Positions 46,530 to 55,463 are shown, counted from the stretch's first letter. The stretch is 64,000 bases of DNA from Phaeobacter bryozoorum (GCF_041893525.1 NZ_CP169068.1), one strand, 5' to 3'. The notes: generated from the sequence alone by a model not told the origin. Program-made: numbers and translations.

Positions 46530-49500
46530 CTAGCCCTCTGCCTCGGCGAGTTCGGCACGCAGCCGTTCCAGCGAGTTGCGAATGTTTTTCGCATTGCGTT
46601 TCTTCAGCGTGTATTCGCAGACCTGAATGGCCAGTTTCCTGTGGTTTTTCTCCTCGGCCTTCATCAGGAGGTCGTGCTGGTATCGGGGCAGATCGCGACG
46701 CGCGCGCAGCAGTTGGTAGAACCGTTGGGAGGTGAAACGGCCCTCGCAGATTTCGTTCAGCATCGGTTTGAGGATGTTCATATTGGCCAGCGCCTGTGGC
46801 AGCTGGTGGCCGAAGAACGGCATCCTCATCTTGCGGATATTGTCACCTGTGAGCCGGTTCACCTGTTCCACATCCGGCGCGAAATAGGGGTCGTACAGGA
46901 CCACGACATCCTCTGCCGACTGGGTCGCCTGCGCTGCATCCGCATAGCGGTCCTCCCAATCCAGACGCGCGGTCCAGCCCCAGCGGTTGTCATCCGGCAG
47001 GATGCGACGGTCGAGCGTGGTCTGCGGCGCGATGGCAAAGACCTTGGAGCCTGGTGCGCATTGCGAATAGGTGAGTGCGCCAAAGGCCCCCATGGAGGCG
47101 CCATAGAACAGAACCTCGTCAAATTGTGCAAAGAAGCCGCTGTCGCGCAGCTGGTCAAAGCTGTCATGCACAAAGGGGTTGCGGAACCAGTTCCGCTTGG
47201 CGCCGATCACGCCAAGCACCGAACAGCCCATGGTCTGCGACAGCAGCTTGTAACCCCAGGGCCAGCGCTGGCCCTCCTTTTGCTGGACGACATGGATATT
47301 GTCGAAGCTGACCACCAGCCGCTTGCCAGAAGGCTCGTAAAACAGCGCGTTGTCCTTGTCCTCCCAGAAGAAGCCGGCACGCTGGGCGGCATGGGCGCGC
47401 ATGTCGGTGAACCGTGCATCACCGGTCATCGGTTGGGCGCTGTCCGGCGCGTCCGGACGCCTGACGGCGGAACGATCAAGGGCGCCCTGATTTTTGATCT
47501 GGGCATTGGTAGCGGCCGGCGCGATCGTGACCACGCGGCTGGCAGGCGCCGGGGCAGGCGCGACGACGGCAGGCGCAGGCGCAGAGGGGCGCTGCATCTT
47601 CTGGGCGAGGTCGGCGATATCGATATCGGCTCCCAGCTCGGCCTCGCGTGTTTTCAGGTCCGCAACGCGGATCTTGCCCTGCACCATCTCTTTCAGCAGC
47701 CGGGTCTTGGCCTTGATCTGGGCGGGAGAGAGCAGCAGCGCCTCCGGTTCGGGGATCTGCACACCTGCCGGGGTGCCTGCCTCGGCCTGATCCTCAAGCT
47801 TGGTGAGGTAGATCGCATCCGGGCGCGCGACCTCGGTCAGGTTTTCATATAGATTGGCGTATTCCGGCTGAGATTTCAGATCGTCGATTTTGGCCCTATG
47901 CCATTGCACGGCCTCTCTGTGCAGGCGTGCCAGCTGCGGATCCACCATCAGCTGATCCAGTTCGGCCCGCATCATCGGCAGGCGATTGAGCATCCGCCCG
48001 TCGGTTTCCGAGGCGTAGTTGCGGCGCGCCCAATAGTCGATCCCCTGATCCTGCTCGGTATGGTTGATCCGCCCACGATCCCGTTTCACCAGGAAACTGT
48101 CGGCCGACCGCAGCACATAGTGGTTCAGTGTCGCCATCCGATAGCCAAGCGAGCGTTTGGTGGAGCGCCAGCCGTTGTTGGTGAGCAGCATATCAGGCAT
48201 GACGCGCCCGGACCCGTTGACCCAGCGCACCTGCGAGACGTTGTCTTCGTTGTCGATCTTCAGCGGGCGGTGAACGCCTATCTTGGTGTAGGGCGCGGAT
48301 TTATGCACCATGCTCTTGAACCCCCAGCCAAGCCTGGGTTTTGGGATGAACTCGGGCGCGCAGCGGGTGAACTGTTCGATAATGGGGCGGTCTTCATAGG
48401 TGCCAACCCCGCCATTGCCGAAGAATTTCCAGGTAAAGGAGATCACATTCGGATCGCCAGCGGCCCTGAACAGATCGGCAAATCTGCCGTCACCGACATG
48501 GATGTTCACAAATTCATCGACATCAATGGTCAAAACCCAATCCGCAGCCTTGAAGGCAGGCTGTCTCATGGCGTCCTCCAGCGCGACATGCTGGGGCTTC
48601 TTGCCGGAGGCCGGATCCCAGGGATTGTCAACGCGGGTGACCAGCCCCAGTTCTGCCAGACGGTCCAGCATTTCATCGGTATTGTCGCGGCAGTCGTTGG
48701 TGTAGATCAGGAAGTGTTTCGCCCCGATTGCCTTGTGATAGGCGATCCACTCCAGAATGAACGGGGCCTCGTTCTTCATCGAGGTGAGGATCAGGATATT
48801 GTCGTGGGAAACCGGCTCTGCCAGCGGCGCGAGGCGATCCCCGAGTGTTTCGGTCCGCAGCTCCAGATTGTCGATCGCCCGCTGGTAATGGGCGCTCTGC
48901 GTGAGACGATCCAGCGGCATTTTGAGCAGGGGATGCGCGGTCTGTTGTGCTGCTGCCCGTGGCGCCGGAGCCGGGGTTTTTGCGGTTGCAGCCGCGGCTT
49001 TGGCAAGTTCGGCCTGAGTGGGTTTGCCCTGTGGGGGCCGGTCCGGGATCGGTGCGGCGGCGGCGTCGATATCATGCCGGACCAGCGCGCGGCCGAGATA
49101 GCTGTCGGGATGAGGAATGCCGCCTTCATGGGTGATCAGGCGTCGGCTCAGCCGACGGTTCCACAGATGCACACCATAGCAGCCCTCGTCGATCTTCTTC
49201 TCTACGGTATAGCCCGGTGACAGCAGGTTCCGGCGTTCTTTGAAAGAGATCTGAAAGAAGGCCATCTGCGGTTTCACATGCGCCATCTCACCGGTTTCAT
49301 TCAGGAAATAGGTCAGCGCCGACGGCCCCCAGACGCCCCATTTCAATTCGGAGACATGAACCGGGTTGCCAGCCGCATGAGCCGCCTCCAGGGCCGCGCG
49401 TTCCTCGCCCTTGACCCAGGGCGGGATCGGGTATTCGTTTTCGCAGAATGTGTTCAACCGCTGTAGCGTCCGCGAAAACCGGGGCAATCCCAGAACTGCA

Positions 49501-49862
49501 TTACAGACCAGCCGTCCCGGTTTTTCCCAGCCAAAGACCCATTGGTCCTGAAAATCCCAGGGTTTGACGCAAAGAACATCGGCATCCACCCAGATCACAT
49601 TCTGCATGGAAATCATCTTGTAGCGAAAGGCGTCGGCATGAACCGCAGGCGAGCCGGAGACCTTGTGGCGGATGAAATCCGACGCCGGGAAAATCCGGTT
49701 TGCATCCATCAGCTCGACACCCGGCGGGCAGTTGTCGACCGTCTCGTAGGTATAGAGCAGGGTGCGATGCCCGTGATCGGCAAAGGATTTCAGACAGGTT
49801 TGCTCAAGATAGCTGAGATTGCCACCAATCCAGAGGGAGGCGATTACCGGGAGGTCAGACAT
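46530..49862 (-). CDS. Three-domain glycosyltransferase/hydrolase-like fusion protein
   Basis: Read from MSDLPVIASLWIGGNLSYLE the protein is 1110 aa. Residues 1-~290 resemble a capsular polysaccharide/GT32-type transferase with the DxD motif in VIWVDADVLCVKPW. Residues ~355-680 are a Glyco_tranf_2_4 domain (ILILTSMKNEAPFILEW, LTIDVDEFVNIHVGDG, LNHYVLRSADSFLVKRDRGR) paralogous to the gene at 45405. After a Pro/Ala linker, residues ~840-1060 resemble an alpha/beta-hydrolase-like domain (RLVVSFDNIHVV; FYGASMGAFGALTY, a GxSxG nucleophile elbow). A Lys/Arg-rich helical tail closes it. It is cytosolic and likely builds a decorated surface glycan. The family of the last domain is tentative. Confidence 0.82.
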   Translation of the reverse strand: MSDLPVIASLWIGGNLSYLEQTCLKSFADHGHRTLLYTYETVDNCPPGVELMDANRIFPASDFIRHKVSGSPAVHADAFRYKMISMQNVIWVDADVLCVKPWDFQDQWVFGWEKPGRLVCNAVLGLPRFSRTLQRLNTFCENEYPIPPWVKGEERAALEAAHAAGNPVHVSELKWGVWGPSALTYFLNETGEMAHVKPQMAFFQISFKERRNLLSPGYTVEKKIDEGCYGVHLWNRRLSRRLITHEGGIPHPDSYLGRALVRHDIDAAAAPIPDRPPQGKPTQAELAKAAAATAKTPAPAPRAAAQQTAHPLLKMPLDRLTQSAHYQRAIDNLELRTETLGDRLAPLAEPVSHDNILILTSMKNEAPFILEWIAYHKAIGAKHFLIYTNDCRDNTDEMLDRLAELGLVTRVDNPWDPASGKKPQHVALEDAMRQPAFKAADWVLTIDVDEFVNIHVGDGRFADLFRAAGDPNVISFTWKFFGNGGVGTYEDRPIIEQFTRCAPEFIPKPRLGWGFKSMVHKSAPYTKIGVHRPLKIDNEDNVSQVRWVNGSGRVMPDMLLTNNGWRSTKRSLGYRMATLNHYVLRSADSFLVKRDRGRINHTEQDQGIDYWARRNYASETDGRMLNRLPMMRAELDQLMVDPQLARLHREAVQWHRAKIDDLKSQPEYANLYENLTEVARPDAIYLTKLEDQAEAGTPAGVQIPEPEALLLSPAQIKAKTRLLKEMVQGKIRVADLKTREAELGADIDIADLAQKMQRPSAPAPAVVAPAPAPASRVVTIAPAATNAQIKNQGALDRSAVRRPDAPDSAQPMTGDARFTDMRAHAAQRAGFFWEDKDNALFYEPSGKRLVVSFDNIHVVQQKEGQRWPWGYKLLSQTMGCSVLGVIGAKRNWFRNPFVHDSFDQLRDSGFFAQFDEVLFYGASMGAFGALTYSQCAPGSKVFAIAPQTTLDRRILPDDNRWGWTARLDWEDRYADAAQATQSAEDVVVLYDPYFAPDVEQVNRLTGDNIRKMRMPFFGHQLPQALANMNILKPMLNEICEGRFTSQRFYQLLRARRDLPRYQHDLLMKAEEKNHRKLAIQVCEYTLKKRNAKNIRNSLERLRAELAEAEG

Positions 49863-50220
49863 AGTATTTCGCACTGCTTCATTCTTATTCTGGGACTGTC
49901 GAAGGGGCGCTGGTCTACCGTCCGGGGCCGCGAGATCCGACGCGCGACCGCTGCCAGCTGCAAAGCTGAGCCTGCAAAACGATTTTCTGTCCGGCAATGC
50001 CCCGTTCGACACTCATCCTCGTGACTGCGAGAGGTTCGCGAAGGGGCGTATCGCCACCAGAGCCCCTCTGATTAAGCAGGGACAGCCCAGGCCGCCCGCA
50101 CGTCCTCAAACTCGTTTTTATCTAACTACCGGAGCCACTTGACCGTCTGCTTGCGATCATTGCCTGAGGTGACCCCACATGTCATAAGCGGACGATAACC
50201 TACCTTCAGGGCGCGTTCAA
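49863..50220. other. Divergent intergenic region
   Basis: About 360 bases separate the divergent glycosyltransferase and sulfotransferase genes and should hold both promoters. Longer upstream starts for the minus-strand gene exist but give unnatural low-complexity sequence. No repeat or clear consensus site seen. Confidence 0.5.
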
Positions 50221-51003
50221 ATGATTGTAAGCCACAAGCACAACTTTGTTTACGTCAAGCCCGGCAAGACCGCGGGCAGTTCGATCGAGCTGGCCATTAG
50301 CGCCTATTGCGGGCCACAGGATGTGATCACCAGGCTGCGCCCGCGCGAGGAATATCAGCGCGGCGACTGTGCGGCGCGGATCGAAAACCCACAATTCGTG
50401 AATATCAATTCCGGCGAGACCATCGAACTGCAAAACCATTCCAGATACAGCGATGCGCTGCGGGTATATGGCGAGCAGATCGTCGACTATGATGTGGTTT
50501 GCACCGAGCGGAACCCGTGGGAAAAGGCGATCTCGTCATTCTTCTGGAAGGGAAACAGGCGCCCCGAACGCCCGGTTGAGCCGCGCTTCAAGAGATTTGT
50601 CAACGACGGTCGCTGGCCGCAGGATTTCGATGTCTACTCCGTGAACGGTGTCTGTGTCGCCGATCACATCATCCGGGTCGAACGTCTGAAGGAAGACTAC
50701 CGCGATTTCCTCGGATCATTGGGCATCGTGATCGAGGGGGAGATCAGCTTCCCGGCCTCCAAGGGCTTTCAGCGCCCCAAGGAGGCGACACGGGAGGTCA
50801 TGTTCACGCGGCCTTGGGTGATCCGGGCAGTTGAGGAGCATTCCCAAGAGCTGCGCTCGGTGCTGCCCTACCGTTTCGAAGAGCGCAGCGCACCGGAGGT
50901 CCACCTGAGCCCGGACCGCCGAACGGCCCGCTATCGGTTTCTGGAACAAAACGCCTGCGGTCCCGCCTATTGGCAGCGCGTGCCGACATCCACATCGGCC
51001 TGA
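50221..51003 (+). CDS. Sulfotransferase family protein
   Basis: The 260-aa protein starts MIVSHKHNFVYVKPGKTAGS with SIELAI, the 5'-phosphosulfate-binding loop of PAPS-dependent sulfotransferases, and has the 3'-phosphate-binding arginine/serine region VVCTERNPWEKAISSFFWKG. It probably adds sulfate to a glycan made by the adjacent glycosyltransferases. No signal peptide is present. It is the last clear chromosomal gene before the integrated element. Confidence 0.85.
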   Translation: MIVSHKHNFVYVKPGKTAGSSIELAISAYCGPQDVITRLRPREEYQRGDCAARIENPQFVNINSGETIELQNHSRYSDALRVYGEQIVDYDVVCTERNPWEKAISSFFWKGNRRPERPVEPRFKRFVNDGRWPQDFDVYSVNGVCVADHIIRVERLKEDYRDFLGSLGIVIEGEISFPASKGFQRPKEATREVMFTRPWVIRAVEEHSQELRSVLPYRFEERSAPEVHLSPDRRTARYRFLEQNACGPAYWQRVPTSTSA

Positions 51004-51131
51004 TCCGGGGGGCAGGCGCAGTGCCGATGAGTTCAGTTGACCGCCTGGAGTGAAGTGCCAGATCCGCCTTCAGAGGCGACGCGAGCAAAACAGTCAAAGC
51101 TGTCGCGCATCGCGCTGTCAAATCTGACGTC

Positions 51132-51150
51132 TGGAGGCGAGTACCGGAAT
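51132..51150. repeat. Left attachment site (duplicated tRNA-Cys 3' end)
   Basis: TGGAGGCGAGTACCGGAAT matches 63701-63719 exactly over 19 bases, in the same orientation. It copies the CCA end, acceptor strand and part of the T arm of tRNA-Cys. Confidence 0.95.
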
Positions 51151-51590
51151 GTCCGTCTGCTTGTCTGATTTTCATTTAAGTTATTGATTTTTCGTATATA
51201 AATTTTTATGAGGTGGATTGTGAAATGTCACCGGTAATGTCAGTCGTTATCGCATTCATGCGTATGTTTTGGTTTCCCTAAATCAATGCCGTCTAGGTCT
51301 ATGCCGCTCTTGCGAGAGCTTTGGTGTGGCCGTGGCCTAATTTGGCTCTCCAGGAGAGGGCGATATCGAGAACCTACGGTGCGTCCTAACGAGGCTCGAC
51401 TTTGACGGTTTCTAGAAGGGGCAAGCTAGCAATGTACACTTGCTATGTATATCTCTTGCAGCCTTTGAGCATACACCGTTGGGTTAATGTCTACATTTTA
51501 CTTTCAACTAGTGGCGGTTTGGGGGTACCTTGTGTAAACTGGAATCTATTGTCTACTTTATAGTAATATTTATTTTAGGTGGGGTGAATC
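51151..51590. other. AT-rich left-end non-coding region with an integrase arm-site candidate
   Basis: No gene is seen. The stretch is much richer in A+T than the chromosome on its left. At 51226-51243 TGTCACCGGTAATGTCAG closely resembles repeated motifs at the right end (63609-63640), so this is probably an arm-type site for the tyrosine integrase or its directionality factor. Confidence 0.6.
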
Positions 51591-53207
51591 TTGGTTAATC
51601 CAATTATTTTTAGTGCAAGTTCGAGGATCGGGAAAATATCTGCTGAAGCGGACGAGGAGTTCTTGTTTGACTGCTTTGTCGACGTGGCTGCGCTTTCTGA
51701 ACTCAGGCAGGCAGGGTCTCCCAAGATGTTGCTACTAGGCAGCACTGGATCCGGAAAAACGGCGTTGATTCGAAAGATTGAACGAGACTCCTCTAGCGCG
51801 AGCTTGATCCAATTAGATGAGATGGCCCTTGATTATCTAGGGAATAGTGATGTTATCCAGTTTTTGATTTCGATAGATGTGAATTTAGATCTTTTCTTTC
51901 AAGCTTTGTGGAAGCATGTAATTCTTATTGAGTTTATTAGGTTAAAATTTCAGGTTTCTGATGAGCAGAGGTCAAAATTTGTTTTTTCGCAGATATTCGA
52001 AGCGTTTGCGAGGGATCAGAGGAAGCAAAGGGGAGTTGAGTATCTGAGGAAGTGGGAGAGTAAATTTTGGATTTCAATGGATGAGAATATTCGAGAGATT
52101 ACTCAAAACCTTGAGAAAACTGTAAATGCTGAGCTTGGGTTAGAGGTTGAAAGATTCAATGCGAGATCTGGATATGTGCGAACATTGAGTTCTGAAAAGA
52201 AATCTCAACTTCAGAGAGTTGCGAGAAAATTTGTTGCGCCGGAGCTTTTGAGTGACCTGGCTAAAGTGATAGATACTCTAGCCGAGCATGCTACTAAGTC
52301 GGAGCCAAGCTATATCTTAATTGATCAGTTGGATGAAAATTGGATTGACCCTTCTATTAAGTATCCATTGATTAGAGCGTTGATTGAGAGCCTGAAGAGT
52401 CTCAGAAGAATTCGGGACTTGAAGACAGTGGTCGCTTTAAGGTCAGACCTTCTTGAAAAGGTTATTCTTGAGACGCGGAATGATGGCTTCCAGAGCGAGA
52501 AGTATGAGGACTACATTATTCGCCTGCGTTGGGATGCTAAGTTATTGAAGAGGTTGATTAATGAACGGATCAACTTCCTTTTTCGCCGGAAGTATAACTC
52601 TGAAAATGTAATGTTTGAGCATATATTCAGTGAGAAGGTTACCAATACAGGTAAGCCGTTTACTGCAATCCTTGATCGTAGTTTGATGAGGCCAAGAGAT
52701 ATAATAAATTTTGTGAATATGTGCCTGGAGGCATCCGAAGGACATACTGCAGTTACCCGAAAGGCATTCGGCCAAGCAGAAAGGGATTACTCCGCCAATA
52801 GGCTAACCGCGATGATTGAAGAATGGCAGAATGTCGTAGTTGGAGCAGGGTCATTGATTGATCTTCTGAGGGGGAAAAGAGAGGTGTTCCAGATGGCGGA
52901 ATTCTGTACTGGCGATTTGCTGGATAATTTGGTTAACTGCTTCCCTGCCGTCCCAGAACACACAAAAGACTCCCTGTGGAGACTAGTGGAGGACGCTACA
53001 TCAAAGTCTGTAGATCCGTTTGACCTCGCGTGCTTGTTGATTGAAAAGCTACATTTGATGGGGGCAGTTGGAGTGAAATATGACGTAAACCTGCCGTATC
53101 AGTTCTTTTTTCAAACCCAAAAGCCACTACCAAATAGCCATCTGACTGCGCAAACAAAAATTAGAGTCCATCCGATGTTGCATTCTGCATTGGGTATTCG
53201 CTCTTGA
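51591..53207 (+). CDS. AT-rich P-loop ATPase (resembles the Sll1717 family)
   Basis: The 538-aa protein is read from a TTG after AGGTGGGG. It has a Walker A loop GSTGSGKT (residues 50-57), a Walker B-like YILIDQLDE (241-249), and later RSDLLEKVI and RPRDIINFVN blocks, a layout I associate with Sll1717-type ATPases found in accessory DNA. There is no membrane helix or recognisable nuclease domain. Its codon use and A+T content differ sharply from both the chromosome and the rest of the element, which points to separate acquisition. A role in phage defence is inferred from family company and location; no partner gene is adjacent. Confidence 0.75.
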   Translation: MVNPIIFSASSRIGKISAEADEEFLFDCFVDVAALSELRQAGSPKMLLLGSTGSGKTALIRKIERDSSSASLIQLDEMALDYLGNSDVIQFLISIDVNLDLFFQALWKHVILIEFIRLKFQVSDEQRSKFVFSQIFEAFARDQRKQRGVEYLRKWESKFWISMDENIREITQNLEKTVNAELGLEVERFNARSGYVRTLSSEKKSQLQRVARKFVAPELLSDLAKVIDTLAEHATKSEPSYILIDQLDENWIDPSIKYPLIRALIESLKSLRRIRDLKTVVALRSDLLEKVILETRNDGFQSEKYEDYIIRLRWDAKLLKRLINERINFLFRRKYNSENVMFEHIFSEKVTNTGKPFTAILDRSLMRPRDIINFVNMCLEASEGHTAVTRKAFGQAERDYSANRLTAMIEEWQNVVVGAGSLIDLLRGKREVFQMAEFCTGDLLDNLVNCFPAVPEHTKDSLWRLVEDATSKSVDPFDLACLLIEKLHLMGAVGVKYDVNLPYQFFFQTQKPLPNSHLTAQTKIRVHPMLHSALGIRS

Positions 53208-53786
53208 GTTTTTAGGAGCGGCGCTTCTGGTTAGATATTGGCTATTGTGTTACGATTTTTTCTTGCCGGACAGAACGTTTCTGGAGTCTTTTTGACGGTA
53301 TCGTCGGTATGGTTTTTTCCTCGCTGTTGGGAATTAGCATAAGCCCACAATCACACATGATTGTCCTTGGATATCTTTCGGCGGGGTGGTGGCGGTATGG
53401 GTATGCGGTTGCCGGTCAGAGTTTAAACATTAAAGATACCTATCGTATTCGATGGCTGAGTTAAGCTGTGGGCTAAGTATCGCCAAAAATGTCTGGTATC
53501 CGAGAAACAAAACACTTCCCTTGAAAGACGACACGACGACATGCCATGAACACAATTGAGGGTCCGACATCCTTATACCGACCCTAGCCGAAGTTGCTAT
53601 CTGTCCGGTGCGTCAGGCACCAATCGTTGTCCCGGACGGTGGCCGCTATATAGTGGTCAATTACTCATCAAACCATTGGGTGAGCTGCGCATAACCAAAC
53701 CTGGGAATCAGGCTTGCTGCTGCTCTCTCAAGGATGCGACAAATACGCATGGCTTCAATATACAAGTTTCGTAGGTCGTTGCCTAC
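53208..53786. other. Non-coding region after the ATPase
   Basis: No convincing gene. A short frame reading LAEVAICPVRQAPIVVPDGG then RYIVVNYSS and ending at ~53691 looks protein-like but has no start codon, so it may be a gene remnant. Confidence 0.4.
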
Positions 53787-53824
53787 TTACTGCATACACC
53801 CCTATTTACTGCATACACCCCTAT
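53787..53824. repeat. Two tandem 19-bp iteron-like repeats
   Basis: TTACTGCATACACCCCTAT occurs twice, back to back and without mismatch. A degraded third copy (CTGTAGTACACCCTTA) lies about 35 bases downstream. The ~19-bp period and non-coding setting recall iterons of replication origins or repeated operators. Confidence 0.85.
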
Positions 53825-53915
53825 GTTTTTTCCGTCAGCCCCCCTCACGGTGCTGTAGTACACCCTTAATCAGCCCCCAGAGCCTGCTAAAAGATCCATG
53901 CATCCACGCTAGCGC

Positions 53916-53944
53916 TTGACTAGTTCTAGCCCCCTTGACATACT
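53916..53944 (+). promoter_or_regulatory. Weak candidate promoter
   Basis: TTGACT is followed after 17 bases by CATACT (four of six -10 matches); a second TTGACA at 53935 has no good -10. Transcription would run into the terminator at 53972 and the small ORF at 54039. Confidence 0.3.
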
Positions 53945-53971
53945 GAGGTTGGCCGTATTGCGCCTGAACGA

Positions 53972-54000
53972 AAGCCCCTAGGGAAACCTGGGGGTTTTTT
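53972..54000 (+). terminator. Rho-independent terminator
   Basis: GCCCCTAGG and CCTGGGGG pair around GAAA with a small bulge, followed by TTTTTT. It precedes the 30-aa peptide gene by 38 bases, so it may end a short RNA or attenuate the peptide gene. Confidence 0.85.
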
Positions 54001-54038
54001 GCGTTCTAAGCAGCGGCATTCATGACATTGGAGGAACA

Positions 54039-54131
54039 ATGCTTCTGGAAGCCTTCGTCTCGCTTTTGGTCAGTCTCTTGGCGTGTGTCCTGTGGCACTT
54101 CATTTCTCGGTGGCTGGAACGGAGAAAGTAA
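54039..54131 (+). CDS. 30-aa hydrophobic peptide, type I toxin-like candidate
   Basis: The frame starts at an ATG eight bases after a strong GGAGGA. It encodes 30 residues: MLLEAFVSLLVSLLACVLWH, then a basic end FISRWLERRK. It is one membrane helix followed by a positively charged tail, the same shape as small membrane toxins such as Ldr or as phage/plasmid-borne membrane peptides. An inverted repeat (54119-54143) overlaps its stop codon. The strong ribosome binding site and preceding terminator argue that it is a real gene; no antisense RNA was identified. Confidence 0.6.
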   Translation: MLLEAFVSLLVSLLACVLWHFISRWLERRK

Positions 54132-54143
54132 CCAGTTCTCCGT
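54119..54143 (+). terminator. Hairpin over the small peptide stop codon
   Basis: ACGGAGAA and TTCTCCGT are perfect 8-bp arms around AGTAACCAG. No T-tract follows; it probably protects the 3' end of a short mRNA. Confidence 0.55.
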
Positions 54144-54219
54144 GACCTGACCGATTTGGTCGAGTGACATTGCTGCAACGAATTTCCCTACTGCGAGGGA
54201 GGTGCGTCCAGTGAATGGC

Positions 54220-54858
54220 TCAGAGACCCCAGCGCAAGAGGCCGGCCTCCGCCTTCGCTGGATCCTTGGCGATACGAATAACAGCGTTCCGGTTCATCCC
54301 CGTGGCCTTGGCGATTGCCGAATGCCCCTGACCTGCAGCCAGGAGAATCTGTGCCTGGTCAAACTGCTCGCGTGTGAATGCGGGCTTACGTCCACGGAAC
54401 TTCTCTGGGGAAGTCGCCTTGTGATGGGCTATGCCAGCCTTCTGGGCCTCTTTTGTGGCTTCCGCCTGTGCCTGTGCCGTCGCGGCCATGAACCCGATCA
54501 GAGCGTCTCTCACAGCCTCTTGCATCGGGTCGGTAGTTTCTCCGTCGAAGGTCATGTTGTTGATCACGGTGCGGATCACGATGCCCTTCTTCATGAAATA
54601 CCTGATGGTATCTGTGACGTCTTGATAGTTCCGGCCCAGCCGGTCCACCCAGCGTACCACCAGCACATCACCCTTGCGCAGCTTGTCGTACAGCCTTTTA
54701 CCTTCGGGCCGCTCTGCTAGCCGGGTGGATACGCCTGATGTACCATCGTCCGCGATCACCTCATCAATCTGAAACCCTGCTGCGACCGCCTGGGCTTCCT
54801 GGTGTTCAATGGTTTGCTCTGTGGTGCTGACGCGGGCGTAAAGGATTGTCTGGCTCAT
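54220..54858 (-). CDS. Serine recombinase (resolvase/invertase family)
   Basis: The 212-aa protein has the catalytic serine in LYARVSTTEQ (Ser11), the arginine block ERPEGKRLYDKLRKGDVLVV with RWVDRLGRN, and a C-terminal helix-turn-helix (AAGQGHSAIAKATGMNRNAV). Length and layout are those of small resolvases that act on dimers or invert segments. It is a second recombinase beside the tyrosine integrase. Repeated sites upstream of its start (54870-54982) are likely its own res/operator sites. Confidence 0.92.
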   Translation of the reverse strand: MSQTILYARVSTTEQTIEHQEAQAVAAGFQIDEVIADDGTSGVSTRLAERPEGKRLYDKLRKGDVLVVRWVDRLGRNYQDVTDTIRYFMKKGIVIRTVINNMTFDGETTDPMQEAVRDALIGFMAATAQAQAEATKEAQKAGIAHHKATSPEKFRGRKPAFTREQFDQAQILLAAGQGHSAIAKATGMNRNAVIRIAKDPAKAEAGLLRWGL

Positions 54859-54869
54859 TTCAAATCACC

Positions 54870-54982
54870 TGTTCATAAGGGTTGTGTTCTTTGATTAAGG
54901 GTGTTCACAAGGGAGATCAAGCCCTAATGAGCAACTCATGCACGGGGTTCTGCGTTGTTCGTTAAGGTATACCCTGTGAACA
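54870..54982. promoter_or_regulatory. Three-copy TGTTCAYAAGGG motif cluster (res/operator)
   Basis: TGTTCATAAGGG (54870-54881) and TGTTCACAAGGG (54902-54913) lie 32 bases apart, three helical turns. An inverted copy, CCCTGTGAACA, is at 54972-54982. They occupy the upstream region of the serine recombinase, as resolvase binding sites do. Confidence 0.65.
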
Positions 54983-55463
54983 TCGTTTCTGGCCGGTAGG
55001 ATTACCTGCCGGACTTGATGGGGTGCAGCCTATGAGGCCGTCTTCTGGTCTGCGCTGTTGTAGATCAAACAGGTGCGGAGAATTTCGGCGGCAAAAGAAA
55101 CGGAGGCTCCGCGCGGGGTGCTGCAGCGATTGCCTGGTCTGCGTCTCTGTGCCTGTTGCTGGGTGTCCGAGGTCACGGCGGGTTTGTTTGCGGTCTCGTG
55201 AAAAGGGGGGGGCGGGCGAGTGCCACCGGGGGGTACCTCCGGTATCGTATACAGCCCCGACCTGAGATTGGGTTTTCAACTCTGTCAACTTGGTTGGACG
55301 GGTCGGGGTCTGACCTCGAAGCTGGCGGATGGCGGCGCGGATCTGGGCCAATGTCGAGTTTAGTGTAAGTTCATATTTGCCTTATTTATATGGCTATTTC
55401 GAGAAAAGTTGACTGAGTAATATTGGTAGTATATCCCCCCCTCCGTAATAGGGAGCCGCCGAA
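54983..55463. other. Non-coding region upstream of the polymerase gene
   Basis: No supportable gene. CCCCGACC (55255-55262) and GGTCGGGG (55301-55308) can pair as a long-loop stem. Further on, TTGACT (55409-55414) and TATATC (55430-55435) with a 15-base spacer could be a promoter for the polymerase gene, whose start follows AGGGAG. Confidence 0.45.

Noticed and set aside
45591..47852. 753-aa plus-strand open frame rich in His/Gln/Val
   Set aside because: Antisense shadow of the two glycosyltransferase genes; composition is typical of reverse-strand reading.
53556..53774. 72-aa plus-strand frame with many cysteines
   Set aside because: TTG/ATT-type start with no ribosome binding site and no family resemblance; at most a gene remnant.
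54039..54131. The 30-aa peptide as part of a longer truncated gene
   Set aside because: A strong ribosome binding site at its own ATG and a stop followed by a hairpin argue for a complete micro-gene, so it was kept as a separate feature.
54962..55351. 129-aa minus-strand frame upstream of the serine recombinase
   Set aside because: Pro/Arg/Thr-rich, unnatural composition and overlaps the repeated operator-like sites; not supported as a gene.
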